Origin: SB11 sp035906255
Lineage (GTDB): Bacteria > Bacteroidota > Bacteroidia > UBA8524
Direction: 5' to 3'
Assembly: GCA_035906255.1 (NCBI GenBank)
Contig: JAMIFM010000031.1
Location: forward strand, 1 to 64,000
DNA length: 64,000 bases
Part shown: in pieces, positions 25,918 to 33,771 of the stretch
How the letters are laid out: every line of letters begins with the position of its first letter
How positions within the stretch are numbered: the first letter of the stretch is position 1
Notes under the pieces: generated by a model
Databases searched by the model: none
What the model saw: the letters and a program-made list of their open reading frames with translations, nothing else
What the model was told of the DNA's origin: nothing
Made by a program: the position numbers and the translations under genes

Positions 25918-26418
25918 ATGAAGAAATTAATAGTGTGTTTATTGGTGATGTTTGTTGCCACACTTGCCAACGCACAATATACAGTATATGTATTTTTGGG
26001 TGAAAGCTGCCCCATTTGCCAGTATCATACCCTTACCCTAAACACCCTTAGTGCTGAGTATGCAAACAAAGGGGTTACTGTGGTAGGTTTATTCCCCAAT
26101 CCTGATTCTGATTCGGCTACTATTGATAGTTTTCGTCGCGAATACCAACTTACTTTTGAGCTACGGAAAGATGTTGACCGTCAGTATATGGGTCGTTTCG
26201 GAGCCACCATTACCCCGCAAGTGTTTTTGGTGGACGAAACCACAGGTATTATACATTACAAAGGCCGTATTGATGACAAGTACACTACATTGGGCAAACG
26301 CAAAACAACTCCTGTTGTGCCTGATTTAAAAAATGCCATCGATGCTTTGTTGGCCGATAAGCCCGTAGCCGTAGCAGAAACCATTGCGGTTGGCTGTTAT
26401 ATTGATAGTGAGTATTAA
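25918..26418 (+). CDS. exported thioredoxin-like protein (CPIC motif)
   Basis: Periplasmic thiol-disulfide or redoxin-type protein, 166 aa, with signal peptide MKKLIVCLLVMFVATLANAQ. The thioredoxin fold has the redox motif ESCPICQYH and the cis-Pro element GATITPQVFLVD, with a fold like TlpA/AhpC-TSA proteins. The final segment VAVAETIAVGCYI contains an extra cysteine, a tail I associate with redoxins paired with metal or cytochrome proteins. It abuts the T9SS protein gene without spacing, suggesting joint expression. Confidence 0.85.
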   Translation: MKKLIVCLLVMFVATLANAQYTVYVFLGESCPICQYHTLTLNTLSAEYANKGVTVVGLFPNPDSDSATIDSFRREYQLTFELRKDVDRQYMGRFGATITPQVFLVDETTGIIHYKGRIDDKYTTLGKRKTTPVVPDLKNAIDALLADKPVAVAETIAVGCYIDSEY

Positions 26419-26436
26419 TAGTTTTCTTTTGCAGCT

Positions 26437-27015
26437 ATGCACCCACTGCTCGAAGCCAATCTAAGCAGACACCTACAACTTACCGAAGAAGAAAAGGCAA
26501 TACTATGGTCGGCAACCACTGTTAGAAAATTCAGGAAACGGCAATACATATTGCAGGCAGGTGATATTTGCCGCCATGAGAATTTTGTACTAAAAGGCTG
26601 TATAAGGGTGTATTATGTGGACGATGCAGGCACTGAACATATTATTATGTTTGCCGTTGAGGATTGGTGGACTTCGGATTTACTGAGCTTTTTAACCCAA
26701 ACCCCGGCCACATTAAACATTGATGCCCTTGAAGATTGTGAACTGTTGCAGATAGAGCATTCAGCCTTTGAAGACCTTTACCGTAAAATACCCAAACTGG
26801 AGCGTTTTTTCAGGATAATGATGCAAAATGCTTACATCGCCCAACAACAACGCATCTTGTTCAATATCAGCAAAACAGCCAAAGAACGCTACCTATATTT
26901 TATTGAGAAATATCCGAAATTGGAGCAACGGCTGCCTCAACACCAAATTGCAGCTTATTTGGGCATCACTCCTGAATTTTTAAGTCAGATACGCAAACAA
27001 TTAAGCGAAGGATAA
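26437..27015 (+). CDS. Crp/Fnr-family transcriptional regulator 1
   Basis: Cyclic-nucleotide-binding-like beta-roll (about residues 15-115, with LQAGDICRHENFVLKGCIRVYY) followed by a C-terminal helix-turn-helix (LPQHQIAAYLGITPEFLSQI). The beta-roll lacks the cAMP phosphate-binding Arg pattern, and the cysteines are not arranged as in an FNR cluster, so the ligand is unknown. Recognition helix PEFLSQIRK has Gln where FNR has the DNA-contacting Arg. The protein ends soon after the HTH, as is common in Bacteroidota members. A second homolog follows after 4 nt. Confidence 0.9.
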   Translation: MHPLLEANLSRHLQLTEEEKAILWSATTVRKFRKRQYILQAGDICRHENFVLKGCIRVYYVDDAGTEHIIMFAVEDWWTSDLLSFLTQTPATLNIDALEDCELLQIEHSAFEDLYRKIPKLERFFRIMMQNAYIAQQQRILFNISKTAKERYLYFIEKYPKLEQRLPQHQIAAYLGITPEFLSQIRKQLSEG

Positions 27016-27019
27016 CCAC

Positions 27020-27595
27020 ATGGAACTTCAACATTCTATACGCCGCTTAATAGCCCTTGACGAAGAAGAATTGAAAGACATTGCTTCGTACTTTAAACCC
27101 GTGCAACTTTCAAAAGGGACATTTTGGGTAAAGGCAGGGCAAGTATGCACGCAAGTAGGGTATATCTCAAACGGATTACTGCGCACTTGGTATGAGGTGA
27201 ACGGTGAAGAAATAACCCATTGGATTAGTGAAGAAGGATATTTTGATACCTCGCTCAGCAGTTTTAGCTTTAAAACTCCAAGCCGTTGGAATTTACAAGC
27301 CGTTACCGATTGTACGCTTTGGGTAATTGATTGCGACGAGCATCGGCTATTGCTTAACAAATATCCGCAATGGCGCATTTTTGAAAGCCAGTTGCTTATA
27401 CACACCTACTTAGGACTTGAAGAACGGATGTTCTCGCAACTACACAACACTGCCGAAGAACGCTACGAGAAGTTGCTGGCCGAGCGTCCTGCATTGGCTG
27501 CCCGCGCTCCCTTGCAATACTTGGCAAGTATGTTGGGCATTAAACCCGAAACGCTGAGCCGTTTGCGTAAAAAACAAACCACCCATATTTCTTGA
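27020..27595 (+). CDS. Crp/Fnr-family transcriptional regulator 2
   Basis: 191-aa paralog-like regulator with beta-roll (KAGQVCTQVGYISNGLLRTW) and C-terminal HTH (LQYLASMLGIKPETLSRLRK). The recognition helix ETLSR matches the E-T-x-S-R of FNR, whose Glu, Ser and Arg contact TTGAT half-sites. A perfect TTGAC-N4-GTCAA palindrome overlaps this gene's stop codon, upstream of the DUF4260 gene. Cysteines are too few for an FNR-type cluster. Tandem with regulator 1 at a 4-nt gap; possible heterodimer or recent divergence. Confidence 0.9.
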   Translation: MELQHSIRRLIALDEEELKDIASYFKPVQLSKGTFWVKAGQVCTQVGYISNGLLRTWYEVNGEEITHWISEEGYFDTSLSSFSFKTPSRWNLQAVTDCTLWVIDCDEHRLLLNKYPQWRIFESQLLIHTYLGLEERMFSQLHNTAEERYEKLLAERPALAARAPLQYLASMLGIKPETLSRLRKKQTTHIS

Positions 27596-27606
27596 CATTT
27601 GTCAAG
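27591..27606. promoter_or_regulatory. FNR/CRP-type operator upstream of the DUF4260 gene
   Basis: CTTGACATTTGTCAAG is a perfect palindrome and fits the FNR-type pattern TTGAY-N4-RTCAA. Its centre (27598.5) is 41.5 bp upstream of position 27640, where transcription would start 4 nt after the TAGGTTTG box. That is the classical class II activator position. Confidence 0.6.
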
Positions 27607-27628
27607 CTGCACCCCTACCCTATCAGCG

Positions 27629-27636
27629 TAGGTTTG
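27629..27636 (+). promoter_or_regulatory. -7 box of the DUF4260 gene
   Basis: TAGGTTTG matches TAnnTTTG and ends 4 nt before the ATG at 27641, predicting a leaderless mRNA. Confidence 0.55.
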
Positions 27637-27640
27637 TAGC

Positions 27641-28006
27641 ATGAAAACCATACTACAATTAGAAGAAGCTGCCCAGTTTGCCTTAGGCATCATAGTATTC
27701 TCACAACTGCCCTATGCTTGGTGGGTATTTGCAGCACTCATCCTCACTCCTGATATTGGTAAGCTCGGCTACACAGTAAACAATAAGGTGGGGGCAGCCG
27801 TGTACAACCTGTTTCACCATAAAGGCATTGCCCTAATCATTGCTGTTTTGGGCTTTTACCTGAAAAGTGATGTTACCACACTTACAGGGGTTATACTTTT
27901 TAGCCACGCTGCGATGGATAGAATGATGGGGTACGGGTTGAAATACGAAACCGGATTTAAGTTTACCCATTTAGGTAAAATTGGTAAACCCGATTTGCAG
28001 AATTGA
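27641..28006 (+). CDS. DUF4260 family small membrane protein
   Basis: 121-aa integral membrane protein with about four hydrophobic segments (QFALGIIVFSQLPYAWWVF; AALILTPDIGKLGY; GIALIIAVLGFYL; TLTGVILFSHAAMDRMMGYG). DPxGKLGY and SHAAMDRMMGYGLKY are the conserved signatures I associate with DUF4260. Function is unknown. It lies directly downstream of two Crp/Fnr regulators, behind an FNR-like operator and a -7 box, so regulated expression is likely. The palindromic array starts 33 nt after the stop. Confidence 0.85.
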   Translation: MKTILQLEEAAQFALGIIVFSQLPYAWWVFAALILTPDIGKLGYTVNNKVGAAVYNLFHHKGIALIIAVLGFYLKSDVTTLTGVILFSHAAMDRMMGYGLKYETGFKFTHLGKIGKPDLQN

Positions 28007-28038
28007 TAAGTTTCCTCGCAACAACATAGTCCTCCCCT

Positions 28039-29155
28039 GTCATTCCGAAGCGTAGCGAGGAAACTTATTACGAATGTGTAAGCAAGTTTGCACAAAGATG
28101 CCTCGTTCCTCGGCATGACAACAGCCCCATATTGCGAGGTCTTTCGAAGATAGTTCCCCTCCTGTCATTCCGAAGCACAGCGAGGAAACTTATTACGAAT
28201 GTGTTAGCAAGTTTGCGCAAAGATGCCTCGTTTCTCGGCATGACAACAGCCCCGTCATTGCGAGGTCTCTCGAAGACAGCACCCGCCCGTCATTCCGAAG
28301 CGCAGCGAGGAATCTTATTACGAATGTGTTAGCAAGTTTGCGCAAAGATGTCTCGTTCCTCGGCATAACAACAGCCCCATATTGCGAGGTCTTTCGAAGA
28401 TAGTTCCCCTCCTGTCATTCCGAAGCGTAGCGAGGAAACTTATTGCGAATGTGTAAGCAAGTTTGCACAAAGATGCCTCGTTCCTCAGCATGACAACAGC
28501 CCCGTCATTGCGAGGTCTCTCGAAGACAGTACTCTCCTGTCATTCCGAAGCACAGCGAGGAAACTTATTACGAATGAGTTAGCAAGTTTGCTCAAAGATG
28601 CCTCGTTCCTCTGCATGACAACAGCCCCGTCATTGCGAGGTCTCTCGAAGACAGTACTCTCCTGTCATTCCGAAGCGCAGCGAGGACACTTATTACGAAT
28701 GTGTAAGCAAGTTTGCTCAAAGATGCCTCGTCCCTCAGGCATGACAACATCCCCATATTGCGAGGTCTCTCGAAGACAGTACCCCTACTGTCATTCCGAA
28801 GCGCAGCGAGGAAACTTATTGCGAATGTGTTAGCAAGTTTGCGCAAAGATGCCTCGTTCCTCGGCATGACAACAGCCCCATCAATGCGAGGTCTCTTGAA
28901 GACAGTACTCTCCTGTCATTCCGAAGCGTCGCGAGGAAACTTATTACGAATGTGTTAGCAAGTTTGCGCAAAGATGCCTCGTTCCTCGGCATGACAACAG
29001 CCCCGTCATTGCGAGGTCTCTCGAAGACAGCACCCGCCCGTCATTCCGAAGCGTCGCGAGGAATCTTATTGCGAATGTGTTAACAAGTTTGCTCAAAGAT
29101 GCCTCATTCCTCGGCATGACAACAGCCCCATATTGCGAGGTCTCCCGAAGCAATC
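28039..29155. repeat. tandem array of nine 125-bp units with an 81-bp imperfect palindrome each
   Basis: Units begin with GTCATTCCGAAG at 28039, 28164, 28289, 28414, 28539, 28664, 28790, 28915 and 29040, so eight intervals are 125, 125, 125, 125, 125, 126, 125 and 125 bp. In each, GTCATTCCGA pairs with TCGGCATGAC 81 bp later, and GAGG with CCTC inside. A 44-bp linker (CAGCCCC..TTGCGAGGTCT..CGAAGA..) follows. Unit differences (GCGTAG, GCACAG, GCGCAG, GCGTCG after CCGAA) are few. The 1284-bp gap 28007-29290 contains no gene; the remainder to 29290 is plain leader sequence of the DoxX gene. Confidence 0.95.
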
Positions 29156-29290
29156 TTTCTGAAATTACAATGGTGAACACTTATACAACTACTTAAACTA
29201 CTTTAAGATTATTTCTTAAAATAGTTCAATGTCTTGCTGCTAAACGTGCGGCGACCTTTGTTTCAATAATTAAACAACAATTTTAAAATT

Positions 29291-29740
29291 ATGATGGAAC
29301 AATTTTTTGGCTCGCAAAACAACTGGGCAGGCCTGATTTTAAGAGTAACAATAGCCATTGTATTATTTCCGCACGGAGCACAAAAACTATTAGGTTGGTT
29401 TGGCGGCTTTGGCTACGAAGGCACTATGGGCTATTTTACACAAACCATGAAGCTACCCTACATAATAGGGCTGTTAGTTATTTTAATTGAGTTTTTTGCC
29501 CCCATAGCACTCATACTGGGGGTTGGCAGCAGAATTTTAGCCGCCGTGCTACTGATTTTGTTTTTGGGAATTATGATAACCTCGCACCTTAACTACGGAT
29601 TTTTTATGAACTGGCTGGGCAACCAAACGGGCGAAGGTTACGAGTATTTTCTGTTGGTTTTTGGAGCCTGCATAGCACTGCTGTTTAACGGTAGCGGCAA
29701 ATTTGCCATCGACAATCTGATAACAGCCGGCTTAAAATAA
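29291..29740 (+). CDS. DoxX family membrane protein
   Basis: 149-aa protein with four hydrophobic helices: LILRVTIAIVLFPHGAQKLL, LPYIIGLLVILIEFFAPIAL, ILAAVLLILFLGIMITSHL and YFLLVFGACIALLFNGSG. The FPHGAQKLLGWFGGFG motif after the first helix is typical of DoxX/DoxD-like proteins. In other bacteria DoxX homologs form redox or stress-related membrane complexes; here the role is unknown. Two ATG codons are adjacent; the second (29294) is equally possible. A shared terminator separates it from the convergent DUF779 gene. Confidence 0.9.
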   Translation: MMEQFFGSQNNWAGLILRVTIAIVLFPHGAQKLLGWFGGFGYEGTMGYFTQTMKLPYIIGLLVILIEFFAPIALILGVGSRILAAVLLILFLGIMITSHLNYGFFMNWLGNQTGEGYEYFLLVFGACIALLFNGSGKFAIDNLITAGLK

Positions 29741-29766
29741 TACCCTAACTCAATCCACACATAAAC

Positions 29767-29797
29767 AAAAAAGCCCGCAGGCTTATGCGGGCTTTTT
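29767..29797. terminator. bidirectional terminator between DoxX and DUF779 genes
   Basis: GCCCGCA (29773-29779) pairs with TGCGGGC (29786-29792), flanked by an A-run on the left and a T-run on the right, so it can act on both strands. Confidence 0.85.
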
Positions 29798-29802
29798 GCT
29801 TT

Positions 29803-30162
29803 TCATATTAATCCCAATTGCTTTTGTTCCACTTCGGTAAATAAGCGCGAGCGGATAATAAACCGCAAGCCCAAAGGTATCTCAAGCGAAAAACTGCTCC
29901 CCCTGCCTTGCACCACATCAAGGGTTAGTTGCGTGTGTTTCCAATATTCGTATTGGTCACGGCTCATGTAAAACTCACAATCTTGCACTTCGCCCAACAA
30001 CACATCACTTTCGCCTGTTTTAAATTCCCCTTTCTCAAAGCACATCGGCTGCGAACCGTCGCAACAACCGCCGCTTTGGTGAAACATTAACGGGCCGTGC
30101 ATTTTTTTCAGCCTTGCTATTACTTCTACTGCTTCGGGTGTACTTGTTACTTTTTGTACCAT
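29803..30162 (-). CDS. DUF779 protein linked to aldehyde dehydrogenase
   Basis: 119-aa soluble protein with the DUF779 features MFHQSGGCCDGSQPMCF and EVQDCEFYMSRDQYEYWKHT; the Cys-rich GGCCDGS could bind a metal. The family is found next to aldehyde dehydrogenases of the AldB/ExaC type and its function is not established. Here it lies 75 nt downstream of that dehydrogenase on the same strand, with a shared terminator after it. Confidence 0.9.
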   Translation of the reverse strand: MVQKVTSTPEAVEVIARLKKMHGPLMFHQSGGCCDGSQPMCFEKGEFKTGESDVLLGEVQDCEFYMSRDQYEYWKHTQLTLDVVQGRGSSFSLEIPLGLRFIIRSRLFTEVEQKQLGLI

Positions 30163-30237
30163 AATTTAACCGCTTTTAAAAACATAAGGGCATTGCCCTA
30201 AGGCAACACCCTTTCCTATAAACCGCAAAAAGGGATA

Positions 30238-31743
30238 TTAAAAGAAACCTAATTTCTTTTTATCGTATGATATCAGCATATTCTTAGTTTGTCGGTAGTG
30301 GTTCAGCATCATCTTATGCGTCTCACGTCCAAACCCTGATTTTTTATATCCGCCAAACGGCGCATGGGCAGGATAAGCATGGTAGCAGTTTACCCACACA
30401 CGACCTGCCTGTATAGCACGGGGCATTTGGTAAATCTCGTGCGCATCACGTGTCCACAAACCCGCACCCAAACCATACAAGGTATCGTTGGCAATTTCAA
30501 GAGCCTCTTCAACCGTTTTAAAGGTGGTAACGCAAGTAACAGGGCCAAAAATCTCTTCTTGGAACACACGCATTTTGTTATTGCCCTTCAAAATAGTAGG
30601 CTGGATGTAATACCCATCATTCAGGTCATCGCCCAATTTAGCAGCAGTGCCACCGCAAAGCACTTCAGCACCCTCTTGGCGGCCAATATCCATGTACGAA
30701 AGTATTTTCTCATACTGGTCGTTCGATGCTTGCGCACCCATCATCGTTTCGCCATCCAACGGGTTACCCATTTTAATAGCCTTGGTACGCGCAACCACAC
30801 GTTCCATAAACTTATCATAAATAGATTCATGTACCAAAATGCGCGAAGGACAGGTACAAACCTCGCCTTGGTTAAGGGCAAACATTACAGCACCCTCAAC
30901 ACATTTATCAAAAAATTCATCATCTGCATCGGCAATACTGGGCATAAAAATGTTAGGTGATTTACCGCCCAATTCCATAGTAACAGGTATCAGGTTTTCG
31001 CTGGCATACTGCATTATTAAACGGCCGGTAGTGGTTTCACCCGTAAAGGCCACCTTAGCCACCCTATCAGAAGTTGCTAACGGCTTCCCTGCCTCAGGGC
31101 CAAAACCCGTAACCACATTAATAACACCGGGAGGAACAATATCTTTAATAAGCTCCATCAGTACCATAATACTTGTGGGGGTTTGCTCAGCAGGTTTCAC
31201 CACCGTAGTACAACCCGCAGCCAGTGCAGGGGCTATTTTCCATGTAGCCATTAACAGCGGGAAATTCCAAGGGATAATTTGCCCCACCACACCCAAAGGT
31301 TCTTGCAGGTTAATGCTGATGGTGTTTTCATCATGTTCAGACATGGTACTTTCGTCGGCACGTATTGCTCCAGCAAAGTAGCGGAAGTGGTCGATACACA
31401 ACGGAAGGTCGGCCGCAAGGGTTTCGCGCAATGCCTTACCGTTATCCACCGTTTCAACCCTTGCCAAAAGCTCAAGGTTTTTCTCCATCACATCGGCAAT
31501 AGCAAGCAATACCCTTGCACGCTCCGCTGCCGATGTTTTACTCCATTTTTCAAAGGCAAAATGGGCTGCATCCAATGCTTTGTTAATATCATCTTTATTA
31601 CCGCGTGCAGCCTGTGTAAATGCCTTACCGTTTATGGGCGATACATTATCAAAATACTCGCCGCTTGCGGGAGCCACCCATTGACCGCCGATAAAATGAT
31701 TGTACTTTTCTTTAAACGCAGGAAAATCAAATTGTTTAGTCAT
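30238..31743 (-). CDS. NAD-dependent aldehyde dehydrogenase (AldB/acetaldehyde dehydrogenase type)
   Basis: Oxidises short aldehydes such as acetaldehyde to the acid. Typical ALDH motifs: IIPWNFPLLMATWKIAPALA, GFGPEAGKPLA, FTGETTTGRLI, ELGGKSPNIF with the general-base Glu, and FALNQGEVCTCPSRI with the catalytic Cys. Length 501 aa is normal. The ATG at 31743 is preceded by a good Shine-Dalgarno (AAAGGAGA), rare in this window. A DUF779 gene follows and an AraC-type regulator is divergent at 31891. Confidence 0.94.
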   Translation of the reverse strand: MTKQFDFPAFKEKYNHFIGGQWVAPASGEYFDNVSPINGKAFTQAARGNKDDINKALDAAHFAFEKWSKTSAAERARVLLAIADVMEKNLELLARVETVDNGKALRETLAADLPLCIDHFRYFAGAIRADESTMSEHDENTISINLQEPLGVVGQIIPWNFPLLMATWKIAPALAAGCTTVVKPAEQTPTSIMVLMELIKDIVPPGVINVVTGFGPEAGKPLATSDRVAKVAFTGETTTGRLIMQYASENLIPVTMELGGKSPNIFMPSIADADDEFFDKCVEGAVMFALNQGEVCTCPSRILVHESIYDKFMERVVARTKAIKMGNPLDGETMMGAQASNDQYEKILSYMDIGRQEGAEVLCGGTAAKLGDDLNDGYYIQPTILKGNNKMRVFQEEIFGPVTCVTTFKTVEEALEIANDTLYGLGAGLWTRDAHEIYQMPRAIQAGRVWVNCYHAYPAHAPFGGYKKSGFGRETHKMMLNHYRQTKNMLISYDKKKLGFF

Positions 31744-31751
31744 CTCTATGG

Positions 31752-31759
31752 TCTCCTTT
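31752..31759 (-). promoter_or_regulatory. strong Shine-Dalgarno of the aldehyde dehydrogenase gene
   Basis: AAAGGAGA on the minus strand, 8 nt before ATG 31743. Such sites are uncommon among the genes of this window, where many starts have little or no leader. Confidence 0.6.
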
Positions 31760-31830
31760 AAATGTTTTTGGTTTATTTAAACTCAAAGGTTGGACACCCA
31801 GTGGCAAAAAACTATCCTGTCAGTATCAAA

Positions 31831-31849
31831 CTATACACTTGTAGTATAG
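31831..31849. promoter_or_regulatory. inverted repeat in the ALDH/araC intergenic region
   Basis: CTATAC-ACTTGTA-GTATAG, a perfect 6-bp inverted repeat with a 7-bp spacer, midway between the divergent genes. It is a candidate operator for the AraC-type protein, although AraC sites are more often direct repeats. Confidence 0.35.
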
Positions 31850-31890
31850 GGGCTTGCTGTATATAAAAATAATTTCGGTAGATTGGTGGT

Positions 31891-32823
31891 ATGAAAAGGG
31901 TACGAATTGCCGAAAACATACCGCTGCATACTGAAAAGTCGCTGTACACGCTGGTTGAAAACCGTTCGGCCTTTACATTAGATAATTGTGAGTTGAATGT
32001 TTTTGAAACGCACCGAGAGGCTAAAGACGTGAAACTGGTATTTGGCGATATGGTACTTACCAGTATGCTGAAAGGTAAGAAGGTGATGCGTTTGTTTGAT
32101 AAGCCTGCGTTTGATTACCTACCGGGCGAATCAGTAATTGTGCCTCCGAACGAAGTAATGCGTATTGATTTTCCTGAAGCTAATACCCAGCAACCCACAC
32201 AGTGCATTGCGCTTGCCATAAACCACGAACAGATTTTTGATACGCTTAATTTATTAAACGACCGATTCCCGAAAGTGGAGCGCGATGATTACTGGCACGT
32301 TGATACTAACCGCTTTCACTTGATTAATAATAATGATTTAAGCGATAGCATACAGCGCATGATACGCATCAGCGTAGATGAGCACACCAAAGAAAAAGAT
32401 GTGCTTGCAGGTTTAACCCTGCGCGAACTGTTGGTACGATTGATGCAAACACAGGCTCGCCAATTGTTTGAGATGAATTATGTGCAAATGGCAAGCCGCC
32501 ACCGCTTTGCACACGTGGTGCAGTATATTAAAGAAAATCTTACGGGAAAGATAGATATGGATTTACTGTGTGAGCAAGCGTGTATGAGCAGGGCTAATTT
32601 TTTCCGCAAATTCAAAGAAAATTTTGGGCAAACCCCTGCCGAATATATTTTAGAGCAACGCATAAAACTGTCTAAAGAGCTACTGAAAAGCCCCAAATAC
32701 CAAGTAACCCAAGTATGCTTTTTGGTGGGCTTTAACAACCTTAATCATTTTATCCGTTGTTTCAAACAGTACGAAGGCACTACCCCTAAACAATATAAAG
32801 ACGGGTACAGAAATTTAGCCTGA
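31891..32823 (+). CDS. AraC-family transcriptional regulator of the aldehyde module
   Basis: 310-aa protein with an N-terminal cupin-like sensor region (about 1-190) and a C-terminal double helix-turn-helix (about 205-305): MDLLCEQACMSRANFFRKFK and FLVGFNNLNHFIRCFKQYEG, ending TPKQYKDGYRNLA. It is divergent from the aldehyde dehydrogenase gene, the arrangement seen where AraC-type proteins activate acetaldehyde or alcohol oxidation genes. The inducer is probably an alcohol or aldehyde, by inference. Confidence 0.9.
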   Translation: MKRVRIAENIPLHTEKSLYTLVENRSAFTLDNCELNVFETHREAKDVKLVFGDMVLTSMLKGKKVMRLFDKPAFDYLPGESVIVPPNEVMRIDFPEANTQQPTQCIALAINHEQIFDTLNLLNDRFPKVERDDYWHVDTNRFHLINNNDLSDSIQRMIRISVDEHTKEKDVLAGLTLRELLVRLMQTQARQLFEMNYVQMASRHRFAHVVQYIKENLTGKIDMDLLCEQACMSRANFFRKFKENFGQTPAEYILEQRIKLSKELLKSPKYQVTQVCFLVGFNNLNHFIRCFKQYEGTTPKQYKDGYRNLA

Positions 32824-32918
32824 TGCACCCCTCGGTTTGAGGCTTTATTATCTTTTAGATACGGTACTTGGCCAAAAAAAAATAATGGTTATTTTCGCCT
32901 CGACTGAATACTGAAATT

Positions 32919-33698
32919 ATGAGCTACGAAAACATACTTACCCAAAAAAACAACGGGGTTTTTACCATTACTATTAACCGCGAAACCAAACTAAACGCAC
33001 TAAACGTTAAAACCTTGCAGGAAATTCGCGAGGCCGTTTTATCAATACAAGAAGACAAAGAAGTTTATGGTATAATACTTACGGGTGCAGGCACTAAGGC
33101 ATTTGCCGCAGGTGCTGATATTGCTGAATTTGCCAATTTTACCATTGCACAAGGAACTGAAATGAGTGCCGCAGGCCATGCGGTAATGAATACTATTGAG
33201 CAATCTAAAAAGCCTGTAATTGCTGCCGTAAACGGTTTTGCATTGGGTGGGGGTTGCGAGTTGGCAATGGCTTGCCATATGCGTATAGCCAGCGATAATG
33301 CCCGCTTTGGTCAACCTGAAGTTAATTTGGGGCTTGTACCGGGCTATGCAGGTACCCAACGTTTGGTACAGTTAATAGGCAAAGGCAAAGCCATTGAGTT
33401 ACTTACAACAGGTGATGCTATTAATGCCCACGAAGCAAAATCATTGGGTTTGGTAAACCATGTGGTAGAACAAGCCGAATTGATTATTAAATGCAACGAG
33501 ATTATCGATAAAATTAAAACCAAAGCCCCTTTGGCTATTGAAAGTGTTATCCGTTTGGTAAACGCCAATTTGGATAAGAAAGAAGACGGTTTTGCCAATG
33601 AAATTACTGATTTTGGTAACTTCTTCGGGACTAAAGACTTTAAGGAAGGCGTGGATGCGTTCTTAAACAAACGTAAAGCCACTTTTACGGGCGAATAA
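32919..33698 (+). CDS. enoyl-CoA hydratase/isomerase (crotonase family)
   Basis: Cytoplasmic CoA-ester enzyme of 259 aa. Crotonase oxyanion-hole segments GTKAFAAGADIAEF and GFALGGGCELAMACHM are clear; GQPEVNLGLVPGYAGTQRL carries the catalytic glutamate region of hydratases. Both catalytic Glu positions (GGGCELAM and FGQPEVNLG) appear present, favouring true enoyl-CoA hydratase. It stands alone behind the AraC gene and ends at a terminator at 33714. Confidence 0.92.
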   Translation: MSYENILTQKNNGVFTITINRETKLNALNVKTLQEIREAVLSIQEDKEVYGIILTGAGTKAFAAGADIAEFANFTIAQGTEMSAAGHAVMNTIEQSKKPVIAAVNGFALGGGCELAMACHMRIASDNARFGQPEVNLGLVPGYAGTQRLVQLIGKGKAIELLTTGDAINAHEAKSLGLVNHVVEQAELIIKCNEIIDKIKTKAPLAIESVIRLVNANLDKKEDGFANEITDFGNFFGTKDFKEGVDAFLNKRKATFTGE

Positions 33699-33713
33699 TA
33701 TTTTACGCCTAAA

Positions 33714-33756
33714 TAAAAACGGTCAGATTGATAATCAATCTGACCGTTTTTATTTG
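33714..33756. terminator. bidirectional terminator between crotonase and manC
   Basis: Stem AACGGTCAGATTGAT / ATCAATCTGACCGTT with A-run and T-run flanks, serving the convergent genes on both strands. Confidence 0.9.
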
Positions 33757-33771
33757 CTATCAACCTGTTGA

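Noticed and set aside
28039..29155. CRISPR array
   Set aside because: The unit is 125 bp with near-identical linkers, no unique spacers and no cas genes nearby.
28132..29180. Several open frames on both strands through 28.1-29.2 kb with repeated peptides
   Set aside because: They are translations of the 125-bp tandem repeat, in different frames in each unit, with no start context and no homology.
33714..33756. FNR-like TTGATAATCAA motif
   Set aside because: It forms part of the loop-proximal stem of a strong bidirectional terminator and lacks the 4-bp spacer of an FNR site.
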